Positions 6,198 through 12,358 of a DNA stretch of 14,581 nucleotides are shown here, piece by piece. Position numbers and translations under genes: made by a program. Position 1 is the first letter of the stretch. The number at the start of each line of letters is the position of its first letter. The notes under the pieces were generated by a model. The model was given only the letters and a program-made list of their open reading frames with translations. It ran no database searches and had not been told where the DNA came from. Source of the DNA: CBFGTJ01 sp965651815 (lineage in GTDB: Bacteria; Actinomycetota; Acidimicrobiia; Acidimicrobiales; Microtrichaceae); NCBI GenBank assembly GCA_965651815.1, contig CBFGTJ010000070.1, positions 1-14,581 of the forward strand. The letters are read 5' to 3'.

Positions 6198-7505
6198 ATG
6201 CACCGCAGGGGGAACCTCCGACGATTCGCCGTCGCCGCGACGGCCTGCGCCGCCGTCCTCGCCTCGTGCAGCGACGGTGACGGGGGCGGCGGGTCCGGCT
6301 CCTCGGCCCCCGCCCCGGACGGCGGCCAGGCTGCCGCGCCGCTGGCGCGCTACGCGGACCACCGCAGCGAGCACTACGACGACCCGTCGCGGTGGGTGTG
6401 CCGTCCCGACACCGAGGACGTGTGCGACGGTGACCTGGACGCCACCGTCGTCGAGGCGGACGGCACCACGCGGGTCGAGGAGTTCACCCCGGCGGAGGAC
6501 CCGCCGATCGACTGCTTCTACGTGTACCCGACGATCTCGCGGGACGAGTCGACCTACAGCGACTGGGAGCCGTCGCCGGAGGAGGAGGGCTTCGTGACCC
6601 TCCAGCAGGCCGCTCGGCTCGGGCAGGTGTGCCGCGTGTTCGCACCCGTGTACCGCCAGCTGACGCTCACCGCGCTGATCGGTCGCCTCGGTGGAGGAGG
6701 CGACACCGGGGGCGACCGCGACGGCGAGGACGAGGGCGACCGGCCCGCCGAGCGGGGTGACCCCTTCGCCGACGTGCTCGACGCGTTCCGCACCTACATG
6801 GCGAACGACAACGAGGGCCGCGGGTTCGTCCTGATCGGCCACTCGCAGGGCTCGGGCATGCTCACCCGGCTCATCGCCGAGGAGGTCGATCCCCACGAGG
6901 ACGTGCGCGAGCTCCTCGTCGCCGCCTACCTCGTCGGGTCCTCCGTGACGGTGCCCGAGGGCGAGGTCGTCGGCGGCGACTTCCAGCACGTGCCGCTGTG
7001 CACGCGGTCCGACGAGACCGGCTGCGTGCTCACCTGGGCGACGTTCCGGGCCGGGGCTCCCCCACCGCCAGGCGCGCTGTTCGGGCGCCCGCGCCGGGGC
7101 GAGGGCGTCGCGGGCTGCGTCAACCCCGCGGCGGTCGAGGGCGGCAGCGCCGAGCTCCACCCGTACCTCCCGGCGGACGCGTCGGCCTCGATCCTGTCGG
7201 CCCTCGGCACCGACGGCTCCGGGGGCTCGTGGCTCGAGGGCACGACCATCGACACCCCGTTCGTCACGCTGCCCGGGTTCGTCACCGGCAGGTGCACGTC
7301 ACGGGACGGGTTCAGCTACCTCGAGGTCGAGGTGCACGCCGACCCCTCGGACCCGCGGGCCGACGACCTTCCCGGCGACCTCACCCCGGAGTGGGGCCTG
7401 CACCTCGTCGACGTGTCGGTGGCGATGGGCGACATCGTCGACCGCGTCGCGGCGCAGGCGGCGGCCTTCACCGGCTCGAGCGGCACCGGCTCCAGCGGCG
7501 GCTGA
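6198..7505 (+). CDS. DUF3089 alpha/beta-hydrolase-like lipoprotein, 435 aa
   Basis: This is a probable exported lipid-anchored hydrolase of the DUF3089 family. The N-terminus has basic residues, a hydrophobic stretch and the lipobox LASC (Cys24), followed by a Gly/Ser/Ala-rich linker. The domain begins near residue 50 and shows DCFYVYPTIS (105-114), CRVFAPVYRQLT (145-156) and the nucleophile elbow GHSQGSG (214-220, Ser216), as in serine esterases and lipases. Residues 165-188 are a charged Gly/Asp/Glu insertion. Several cysteines (VCRP, EDVCDG, LCTRSDETGC, GCVNP, GRCTS) suggest disulfides, consistent with export. The substrate is unknown. The ATG at 6198 fits the signal peptide and the TAGGTT promoter 8 nt upstream. 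It ends 28 bp before the convergent stop of the SpoIID-like gene. Confidence 0.85.
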   Translation: MHRRGNLRRFAVAATACAAVLASCSDGDGGGGSGSSAPAPDGGQAAAPLARYADHRSEHYDDPSRWVCRPDTEDVCDGDLDATVVEADGTTRVEEFTPAEDPPIDCFYVYPTISRDESTYSDWEPSPEEEGFVTLQQAARLGQVCRVFAPVYRQLTLTALIGRLGGGGDTGGDRDGEDEGDRPAERGDPFADVLDAFRTYMANDNEGRGFVLIGHSQGSGMLTRLIAEEVDPHEDVRELLVAAYLVGSSVTVPEGEVVGGDFQHVPLCTRSDETGCVLTWATFRAGAPPPPGALFGRPRRGEGVAGCVNPAAVEGGSAELHPYLPADASASILSALGTDGSGGSWLEGTTIDTPFVTLPGFVTGRCTSRDGFSYLEVEVHADPSDPRADDLPGDLTPEWGLHLVDVSVAMGDIVDRVAAQAAAFTGSSGTGSSGG

Positions 7506-7533
7506 CCCCCGCCGACCCCGGCGCCACCCGCGC

Positions 7534-8742
7534 CTACTTGACCACGAACTTGGTCGACAGGAGCTGGTCGGAGCGGTCGGGGTTGATCGCGTTGATCCAC
7601 TGGCGGAACGCCACGCCGGTCATCGTGCGCCGCCCCGTCGTGCCGGTCACCGTGATCGTCGCCCGGTCCACCCGCCCGGAGGCGCCGACGTTGCCGCTGA
7701 TCGTGACCGAGGTGGCGGTGCCGACCCCGAACCACGCCCCGAGCTGGGCCGCGGTGTAGGTGCGGGTCCAGGCGCGGTTCGGGTTCTCGGGGATCTGGTC
7801 GTAGGGATCCCTGCGGGCCCGGAGGTAGGCCACCTCGCCGCCCCACACGTAGGCGGAGGACTCGGAGTGCCCGCCGTTGGAGGAGGAGTACACGGTCTCC
7901 GCGAGCGCCCCCTTGTAGGTGAGGAACTGGGCGTTGGTGACGTTGACCGCCGAGGTCCACCGCTCGTGCTCGTGGCGGGTGCCCGAGTACACCTGGTCGG
8001 TGACCGTGGCGAGCAGGTCGTAGTCGAGGCCCTGCCCCGCGCGGCTGTCGCGGCGGCGCTGCGCGAAGGTGCGCGCCGCGACCGCCTGGGCGCGCAGCGC
8101 CTGGGTGTGCCACGACGCCGGCATCTCGGCGATGCCGTAGAGGTACTGGTTCATCGTGAGGTTGGTGACCACCGCGCGCAGGCCCCCGGCCGGATCGGGC
8201 CGCACCGCGACCCGGCCGTAGCGGTACGCGTTGCCGGTCTCGCCGATGCGCAGGTCGCCGGAGAAGGTGATGGTGAGCGCCGGCACGGTCGCACTGAGCG
8301 CACCGCCGAGCCGGACCGAGTTGCCGGACCGGGTCATCGTCACCGTCTTGAACGCGGGCACGGTGCCGGCGGCGCCGAAGGTCGTGGTGCCCCCGGTGAC
8401 GAAGGTGAGGGTGGGCCGGCGCTCGGCGACGAGGACGCGCAGGTCGTCGCTGGGGGCCCGGGTCACGACCTCGGTGCCCGGGTAGTACGTGGTCAGGATC
8501 TGCACGTGGTTGTGCCCGGCCTTGGCCATCCCCAGCGCGCCGTACTGGCTCATGCCGACGCCGTGGCCCCAGCCGCCGCCCGAGAACGTGAACGTCTTCG
8601 GAGGTGGCGACGGCTGGCACGCCGCCAGGACGAGCAGCGCCAGCGCGAACCCGGCGACGGCGACCCGGCGGCGGCGCCGTCGGAGCGGGTCGGGGGAGCT
8701 GCGGTGGGAGGGGACCGGTCGGGAGAAGCGGCTCCGAGACAT
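7534..8742 (-). CDS. SpoIID/LytB-domain lipoprotein, 402 aa
   Basis: SpoIID-type proteins are lytic transglycosylases that cleave peptidoglycan glycan strands stripped of stem peptides. Outside spore formers the role is less clear, with cell-wall remodelling likely. An Arg-rich N-terminus, a hydrophobic helix and the lipobox LAAC (Cys42) predict export and lipid anchoring. GGGWGHGVGMSQYGALGMA (55-73) is the hallmark segment. VRPDPAGGLRAVVTNLTMNQ (180-199) leads to YLYGIAEMPASW with the presumed catalytic Glu206, then ALRAQAVAARTFA. SSSNGGHSESS (286-296) and VWGGEVAYL follow. The ATG at 8742 has GGGAGG only 3 nt upstream, a tight spacing. GTG 8760 is the only nearby in-frame alternative. The hairpin at 8756-8799 would lie in its leader. 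It is divergent from glsA. Confidence 0.9.
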   Translation of the reverse strand: MSRSRFSRPVPSHRSSPDPLRRRRRRVAVAGFALALLVLAACQPSPPPKTFTFSGGGWGHGVGMSQYGALGMAKAGHNHVQILTTYYPGTEVVTRAPSDDLRVLVAERRPTLTFVTGGTTTFGAAGTVPAFKTVTMTRSGNSVRLGGALSATVPALTITFSGDLRIGETGNAYRYGRVAVRPDPAGGLRAVVTNLTMNQYLYGIAEMPASWHTQALRAQAVAARTFAQRRRDSRAGQGLDYDLLATVTDQVYSGTRHEHERWTSAVNVTNAQFLTYKGALAETVYSSSNGGHSESSAYVWGGEVAYLRARRDPYDQIPENPNRAWTRTYTAAQLGAWFGVGTATSVTISGNVGASGRVDRATITVTGTTGRRTMTGVAFRQWINAINPDRSDQLLSTKFVVK

Positions 8743-8755
8743 CGACCTCCCTTTC

Positions 8756-8799
8756 GGCACCCGAGCGGCCGATCCTGACCCTTCGTCCGATCGGGTGCC
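8756..8799 (-). promoter_or_regulatory. Hairpin in the leader of the spoIID-like gene
   Basis: GGCACCCGA (8756-8764) and TCGGGTGCC (8791-8799) form a 9-bp perfect stem around 26 nt. In the minus-strand transcript it would end about 4 nt before the GGGAGG ribosome-binding site. The loop contains GATCGG, which also occurs across the stem base. It might control translation or be part of a larger leader structure. I cannot match it to a known riboswitch by eye. Confidence 0.4.
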
Positions 8800-8830
8800 C
8801 CGAGGTGCCTCGCCCCCGCCGGTCGCACGG

Positions 8831-8858
8831 TTGACCGGTCGTGGACCGAGGGTACCGA
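8831..8858 (+). promoter_or_regulatory. Candidate promoter for glsA
   Basis: TTGACC (8831-8836), a 16-bp spacer and TACCGA (8853-8858) resemble a housekeeping -35/-10 pair about 100 bp before the glsA start. The -10 lacks the final T. On the opposite strand the overlapping TACCCT (8854-8849) could serve the spoIID-like gene, but no good -35 is visible there. Confidence 0.3.
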
Positions 8859-8869
8859 GGCGCTCACGC

Positions 8870-8890
8870 GCCGTGCCGGCAGGGCACGGC
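8870..8890 (+). promoter_or_regulatory. Hairpin in the glsA leader
   Basis: GCCGTGCC (8870-8877) and GGCACGGC (8883-8890) form a perfect 8-bp stem with a 5-nt loop. It lies downstream of the candidate promoter and about 66 nt before the glsA ATG. There is no T tract after it, so it could be a leader structure, a protein-binding inverted repeat or an attenuator. Confidence 0.35.
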
Positions 8891-8956
8891 CGGCCGGGCG
8901 CGCCGTCCCGACCCGCGGGAGCGCGCCGGGCCCGACCCGACAGGAGACGAACTGCG

Positions 8957-9898
8957 ATGCCCTTCGACGCCGACCTCGACGAGCTGCTCGCGGAGGTGGT
9001 CGAGCGAGCCCGACCGCTGGCCCGGGAGGGCGAGGTCGCGGACTACCTCCCCTCGCTCGCGTCCGCGGACGCCGGGGAGCTGGGCATGGCGGTGGTGGAG
9101 ATGGACGGGACCGAGCACACGGCCGGGGCGGTCGACGTGCCGTTCTCGATCCAGAGCATCTCGAAGGTCTTCGCCCTCGCCCTGGCCATGCGCGAGTCCG
9201 GCGCGGACGGGGGCGACGAGGCCCACTTCTGGGACCGCGTCGGCCGCGAGCCCTCCGGCGACCCGTTCAACTCGCTGGTCCAGCTGGAGCACGAGCACGG
9301 CATCCCGCGGAACCCGATGATCAACGCGGGCGCGCTCGTCGTCGACGACGTGCTGCTCGAGCACTGCGACCGCCCCGCCGAGGTCGTGCTCGACCTGGTG
9401 TCCGAGCTGGCGGGGGAAGCGGCCCGCGTCGACGAGGACGTGCTCGCACAGGAGGCGGGCGCCGGGGACCGGAACCGGGCGATGGCGCACCTGATGTCGG
9501 GGTTCGGGAACCTGCGCCACGGGGTCGACGAGGTTCTCGAGCTGTACACCCGCCAGTGCTCGATCGCGATGACGGCGCGCCAGCTCGCCCGCGCGGTGCG
9601 CTTCCTCGCGAACCGCGGGCAGGACCCGGCGACGGGCGAGCAGGTCGTGACCCCGGCGGTCGCCCGGCGCGTCGGGGCGATCATGCTGACCTGCGGCGCC
9701 TACGACGCTGCCGGCGAGTTCGCGTTCCAGGTCGGACTGCCGTGCAAGAGCGGGGTGGCGGGCGGCATCGTCGCCACCGTCACCGGCGAGCTCGGCATCT
9801 GCGTGTGGTCACCGCCCCTCGACCGCGCCGGCAACTCCGTCGCGGGTCGCGCCGCGCTCGCCGACCTGTCCGAGCAGCTCGGGGTGTCGCTGTTCTAG
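8957..9898 (+). CDS. glsA: Glutaminase A, 313 aa
   Basis: It hydrolyses L-glutamine to L-glutamate and ammonia in the cytoplasm and belongs to the serine-dependent beta-lactamase-like glutaminase family. The catalytic S-x-x-K is in PFSIQSISKVFAL (Ser67 and Lys70). Other family signatures are FNSLVQLEHEHGIPRNPMIN, NAGALV, the GFGN stretch, LTCGAYDAAGEFAFQVGLP, CKSGVAGGI and the C-terminal GNSVAG. Length is normal for a glutaminase without the extra STAS or cyclic-nucleotide domains. The frame is open far upstream to 8489, but the ATG at 8957 follows an AGGAG site (8942-8946, 10 nt spacing) and matches the usual N-terminus, so upstream codons are excluded. The 36-bp gap to the next gene suggests co-transcription. 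Confidence 0.95.
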   Translation: MPFDADLDELLAEVVERARPLAREGEVADYLPSLASADAGELGMAVVEMDGTEHTAGAVDVPFSIQSISKVFALALAMRESGADGGDEAHFWDRVGREPSGDPFNSLVQLEHEHGIPRNPMINAGALVVDDVLLEHCDRPAEVVLDLVSELAGEAARVDEDVLAQEAGAGDRNRAMAHLMSGFGNLRHGVDEVLELYTRQCSIAMTARQLARAVRFLANRGQDPATGEQVVTPAVARRVGAIMLTCGAYDAAGEFAFQVGLPCKSGVAGGIVATVTGELGICVWSPPLDRAGNSVAGRAALADLSEQLGVSLF

Positions 9899-9901
9899 CG
9901 T

Positions 9902-9921
9902 CGGTCCCCGACGTCGGACCG
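9902..9921 (+). promoter_or_regulatory. Small hairpin between glsA and the next gene
   Basis: CGGTCC (9902-9907) and GGACCG (9916-9921) pair across an 8-nt loop, starting 4 nt after the glsA stop. The 3' arm overlaps the first base of the GGAGG ribosome-binding site (9921-9925) of the downstream gene, so folding could dampen its translation. Confidence 0.3.
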
Positions 9922-9934
9922 GAGGCGGTGCAGG

Positions 9935-10216
9935 GTGCCCACGAAGGGTGAGCGCACGACCATCACGAAGGTGCACGCGTTCAACGAGGTCGGGATCCTC
10001 GAGGAGCGGGGTCGTCAGGGGTGGCGCCTCGTCGGGGTCGGGCTGGGGCGGCTCGACGTGGAGTACGAGGGGCGGCCCTGCGAGCACCTGCGGGTGGCGT
10101 TCGCCTCCCCGGCACAGCTCTCGGCGCTGCGCGAGGCGGGGTGGGAGGTCGCCGGCAAGTGGGCCTTCCTCACCTACCTCTGGCGGCCCTCACCCGAGCC
10201 ACGCTCGGACGCCTGA
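9935..10216 (+). CDS. Hypothetical protein, 93 aa
   Basis: I do not recognise this family with certainty. The sequence TKVHAFNEVGILEERGRQGW reads as strand, helix, strand and resembles small DUF4177-like proteins (a strand, an N-E-x-G-x-x-G-W helix, then LVGVG). The second half has HLRVAFASPAQLSALREAGWEV and KWAFLTYLWR, again strand-helix-strand. There is no signal peptide or membrane segment. The GTG at 9935 has GGAGG at 9921-9925 with a 9-nt spacing. It lies 36 bp downstream of glsA on the same strand and is probably co-transcribed. That gives no firm clue to function, because small unknown genes often follow unrelated partners. Confidence 0.65.
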   Translation: MPTKGERTTITKVHAFNEVGILEERGRQGWRLVGVGLGRLDVEYEGRPCEHLRVAFASPAQLSALREAGWEVAGKWAFLTYLWRPSPEPRSDA

Positions 10217-10223
10217 GACAGCT

Positions 10224-10251
10224 CCCCGAACGGGCTCTCCCCCGAACGGGG
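10224..10251. terminator. Tandem mini-hairpins between convergent genes
   Basis: The sequence CCCCGAACGGG occurs twice (10224-10234 and 10240-10250), each copy able to fold as a short C/G stem with a GAAC loop. The pair sits between the stop at 10216 and the convergent stop at 10267. A weak bidirectional terminator is the simplest reading. There is no T tract. Confidence 0.35.
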
Positions 10252-10266
10252 CACCTCCGGCAGGGC

Positions 10267-11139
10267 TCAGACCACCCAGCGATCGCCTTCGGCGCGGACC
10301 TTGCCGGAGTCGGCCAGCGCGACGAGGTGCGCCTCGACGGTGCGTGCCGCCGGCGCGTGCAGCTCCTGCCGGACGTCCGCGTAGAGCACCGCGACGAGCT
10401 CGTCGATCGTGCGGGGGCCCTGCCGCAGCTCGGCCAGGACCTGCCGCTCGCGGTCCAGGCGGTGCTCGATGAGGGCACGGACGTGGCGCTGCGGGTCGTC
10501 GACGGGCGGGCCGTGGGTCGGGTAGAGCACCCGTTCGGGCCGGTCGAGGAGCAGGCGGAGGCTGTCGAGGTAGTCGGCCATCCGGCCGTTGGGGGGTGAG
10601 ATCACCGTCGTCGACCACCCCATGACGTGGTCGCCGGTGAACAGCGCGCCGCGGGTGCGCTCGGCGTAGCAGACGTGGTTGGAGATGTGGCCGGGCGTGT
10701 GGAGGCACTCGAACTCGAACCCGTCACCGCGGATGACGTCGCCGTGCCGCACCTCCACGTCGGGACGGAAGTCCCCGTCGCCGTGCTCCTCACCCGTGGT
10801 GTCCGCGTCGTGGGGGTGCGGGCCGAAGCCGTGGATGGTCGCCCCCGTGCGCGCCGCGACGATGCGGGACGCCGGGGAGTGGTCCGCGTGGGTGTGGGTG
10901 ACCAGCACGTGGGTCACCTCCTGCCCCGACACCGCGCGGAGCACCGCCTCGACGTGCGCATCGCTCGCCGGGCCCGGGTCGATGATCGCGACGGGCCCGT
11001 CGCCGACGAGGTAGGTCCCGGTCCCCCACGCCGTGAACTTCGACGGGTTCTCCGCGACGACCCGGCGGATGCCGTCGGCGACCTGCACGCACTCCCCGTA
11101 GCGGGGCTCGAACTCGGCCAGGAAGTCGATGGCGGTCAC
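10267..11139 (-). CDS. MBL-fold metallo-hydrolase, LACTB2-like, 290 aa
   Basis: This is a metallo-beta-lactamase-fold hydrolase with a two-zinc centre. The ligands are visible as HTHADH (82-87), LHTPGH (His151), TGDH (Asp170) and THG (His209). The C-terminal 75 residues (RALIEHRLDRERQVLAEL, GPRTIDELVAVLY, ARTVEAHLVALADSGKV) form the winged-helix domain of LACTB2-type proteins. In animals LACTB2 is an endoribonuclease; bacterial relatives are usually uncharacterised, so the substrate is unknown. There is no signal peptide, so it is cytoplasmic. I start at the GTG at 11139, which gives MTAIDFLAEFEPRYG and lies 7 nt after a TAGCGT box. The frame continues to 11304, but that extension is compositionally unlike a protein and would overlap the promoter. 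It is divergent from the hibernation-factor gene. Confidence 0.88.
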   Translation of the reverse strand: MTAIDFLAEFEPRYGECVQVADGIRRVVAENPSKFTAWGTGTYLVGDGPVAIIDPGPASDAHVEAVLRAVSGQEVTHVLVTHTHADHSPASRIVAARTGATIHGFGPHPHDADTTGEEHGDGDFRPDVEVRHGDVIRGDGFEFECLHTPGHISNHVCYAERTRGALFTGDHVMGWSTTVISPPNGRMADYLDSLRLLLDRPERVLYPTHGPPVDDPQRHVRALIEHRLDRERQVLAELRQGPRTIDELVAVLYADVRQELHAPAARTVEAHLVALADSGKVRAEGDRWVV

Positions 11140-11146
11140 ACGGCCA

Positions 11147-11152
11147 ACGCTA
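11147..11152 (-). promoter_or_regulatory. Leaderless -10 box TAGCGT
   Basis: TAGCGT is followed by 7 nt (TGGCCGT) and the GTG at 11139, with no ribosome-binding site. The hexamer and spacing are the same as for the thiolase-like gene at 4200. Confidence 0.6.
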
Positions 11153-11199
11153 GGTGGGTGGCGAACGGGTCGGCCCCCCGGCCCTGTGGCCGTCGGAGT

Positions 11200-11222
11200 C
11201 CGGGTGGGCTGCGTGCACCCGG
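11200..11222. repeat. Inverted repeat in the hibernation-factor upstream region
   Basis: CCGGGTG (11200-11206) and CACCCGG (11216-11222) are separated by 9 nt, and GGAGTC occurs on both sides (11195-11200, 11221-11226). It lies in the 227-bp gap between the divergent starts at 11139 and 11367, away from either start codon. Possible regulator site or leader hairpin. Confidence 0.35.
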
Positions 11223-11294
11223 AGTCGGCCCGGGGCGTGGCGCGAACGTCCGCGGATCGAGCAGTGTCAACGGAGCACGCATGCGCGAGGCACA

Positions 11295-11307
11295 CTCGTG
11301 GCACGAG
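11295..11307. promoter_or_regulatory. 13-bp palindrome upstream of the hibernation-factor gene
   Basis: CTCGTG-G-CACGAG is a perfect inverted repeat around one central base, 59 bp before the ATG at 11367. I see no convincing -10/-35 pair next to it. It is a candidate binding site for a regulator of this stress-type gene, or a short hairpin in the leader. Confidence 0.35.
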
Positions 11308-11366
11308 AGGGTGGGGTCGCCACCGGCGACACGGACCCGCAGTCCAGCGACAGGAACGGAGACGAC

Positions 11367-12164
11367 ATGGCCGAGCTCGAACCGGCGGCGATCACGATCT
11401 CGACCCGGGGAGCGGTCCCGCCCGAGGCGACCGACTACGCCCGGCAGAAGGTCGCTGCGGCGGCCACGCCGGTCAGCGACCCGGTGCTGTACGCCGAGGT
11501 GGAGCTGCGGCAGGAGGCCACGGCGGCGCGCCCGTCGGTCGCCGAAGCGACGCTGGACGTCAACGGCAAGCCCGTGCGGGCGCAGGTCGCCGCGGCCGAG
11601 ATGAACGAGGCGATCGACCTGCTGGCCGACGTGCTCACCCGGCGCCTCCGCCGCTACCAGGAGCGGGCGAACCGCGAGGGTCGCGAGCGGTACCGGTTCT
11701 CCGAGGCCGCCGAGGGCGAGTGGCGGCACGGGGACCTGCCCACGCAGCGCCCCGAGTACTTCGACCGCCCCTACGACGAGCGGGAGCTCGTGCGCACCAA
11801 GAGCTTCGGGTCGATCCCGACGCTGCTCGACGAGGCCGTGCTCGACATGGACATGCTCGGGCACGACTTCTACCTGTTCCGGGACGCGACGACGGGCAGC
11901 GACGCGGTCGTGTTCTACAAGGGCGGCGGCACCTCGCTCGGGGTGCAGCTGCCGGAGGGTGTCGAGGGCGACCCGACCGAGGGCGCGGTCGCCGAGGTCG
12001 AGCTCGTGGCGCCCGCCCCGAGGCTGTCGAGGCGCGACGCGATCGAGCGGCTCGAGGCCAGCAACGAGAAGTTCGTGTTCTTCATCGACGAGGCGACGGG
12101 CCGCGGCAGCGTCGTCTACCGCCGCTACGACGGCCACTGGGGCCTGCTCACCACCCACGACTGA
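11367..12164 (+). CDS. hpf: Ribosome hibernation promoting factor, long form with two C-terminal modules, 265 aa
   Basis: Hibernation factors bind the 30S decoding channel and silence ribosomes in stationary phase, hypoxia or starvation. The N-terminal S30AE domain (about residues 5-105) starts with ITISTRGAVPPEATDYARQKV. A first C-terminal module reads LVRTKSFGSIPTLLDEAVLDMDMLGHDFYLFRD (141-173). A second (219-261), RLSRRDAIERLEASNEKFVFFIDEATGRGSVVYRRYDGHWGLL, repeats the same fold. Classical long HPF has one such module. Two modules recall mycobacterial RafH (Rv0079, MSMEG_3935), a hypoxia-induced factor, so RafH-like is my inference. The ATG at 11367 has GGAG (11358-11361) 5 nt upstream. 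Earlier in-frame codons lie in non-coding-like sequence. A long hairpin and then tRNA-Lys follow. Confidence 0.88.
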   Translation: MAELEPAAITISTRGAVPPEATDYARQKVAAAATPVSDPVLYAEVELRQEATAARPSVAEATLDVNGKPVRAQVAAAEMNEAIDLLADVLTRRLRRYQERANREGRERYRFSEAAEGEWRHGDLPTQRPEYFDRPYDERELVRTKSFGSIPTLLDEAVLDMDMLGHDFYLFRDATTGSDAVVFYKGGGTSLGVQLPEGVEGDPTEGAVAEVELVAPAPRLSRRDAIERLEASNEKFVFFIDEATGRGSVVYRRYDGHWGLLTTHD

Positions 12165-12173
12165 GCCGATCCG

Positions 12174-12219
12174 TTCTCGTCGTGTCCGGCGCGCCAGGCC
12201 GCGCAGGACGCGACGAGAA
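12174..12219. terminator. Long stem-loop between hpf and tRNA-Lys
   Basis: TTCTCGTCG (12174-12182), a T-G wobble and GTCC (12184-12187) pair with GGAC (12206-12209) and CGACGAGAA (12211-12219), giving a 14-bp stem. After one mismatch, GCGCG (12189-12193) pairs with CGCGC (12200-12204), with a 6-nt loop. It starts 10 nt after the hpf stop and ends 18 nt before the tRNA. Terminator is the likeliest role, although no T tract follows. Confidence 0.6.
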
Positions 12220-12237
12220 TCGTGCGAAGATCGCTCC

Positions 12238-12310
12238 GGGCCTCTAGCTCAAGTGGCAGAGCATCGGACTTTTAATCCGCTGGTTGTGGGTTCGAGTCCC
12301 ACGGGGCCCA
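12238..12310 (+). tRNA. tRNA-Lys, anticodon TTT
   Basis: The cloverleaf reads by eye. The acceptor GGGCCTC (12238-12244) pairs with GGGGCCC (12303-12309) with one T-G wobble and discriminator A12310. The D-arm has GCTC and GAGC. The anticodon loop is CTTTTAA with TTT at 12271-12273. The T-arm is GTGGG-TTCGAGT-CCCAC (12286-12302). The 3' CCA is not encoded (the next bases are CT), as is common in actinobacteria. The outermost anticodon-stem pair is T12264 against C12280, a mismatch. Length is 73 nt. Confidence 0.95.
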
Positions 12311-12358
12311 CTCCGCCGCCGTCCGCGGCGCGCCGGCGAGGGACCCGGTCGACGGGGA

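Noticed and set aside
8489..8956. An N-terminal extension of glutaminase by about 156 residues
   Set aside because: It runs antisense through the SpoIID-like gene start and the shared promoter region. The ATG at 8957 has AGGAG upstream and the protein from there has normal family length.
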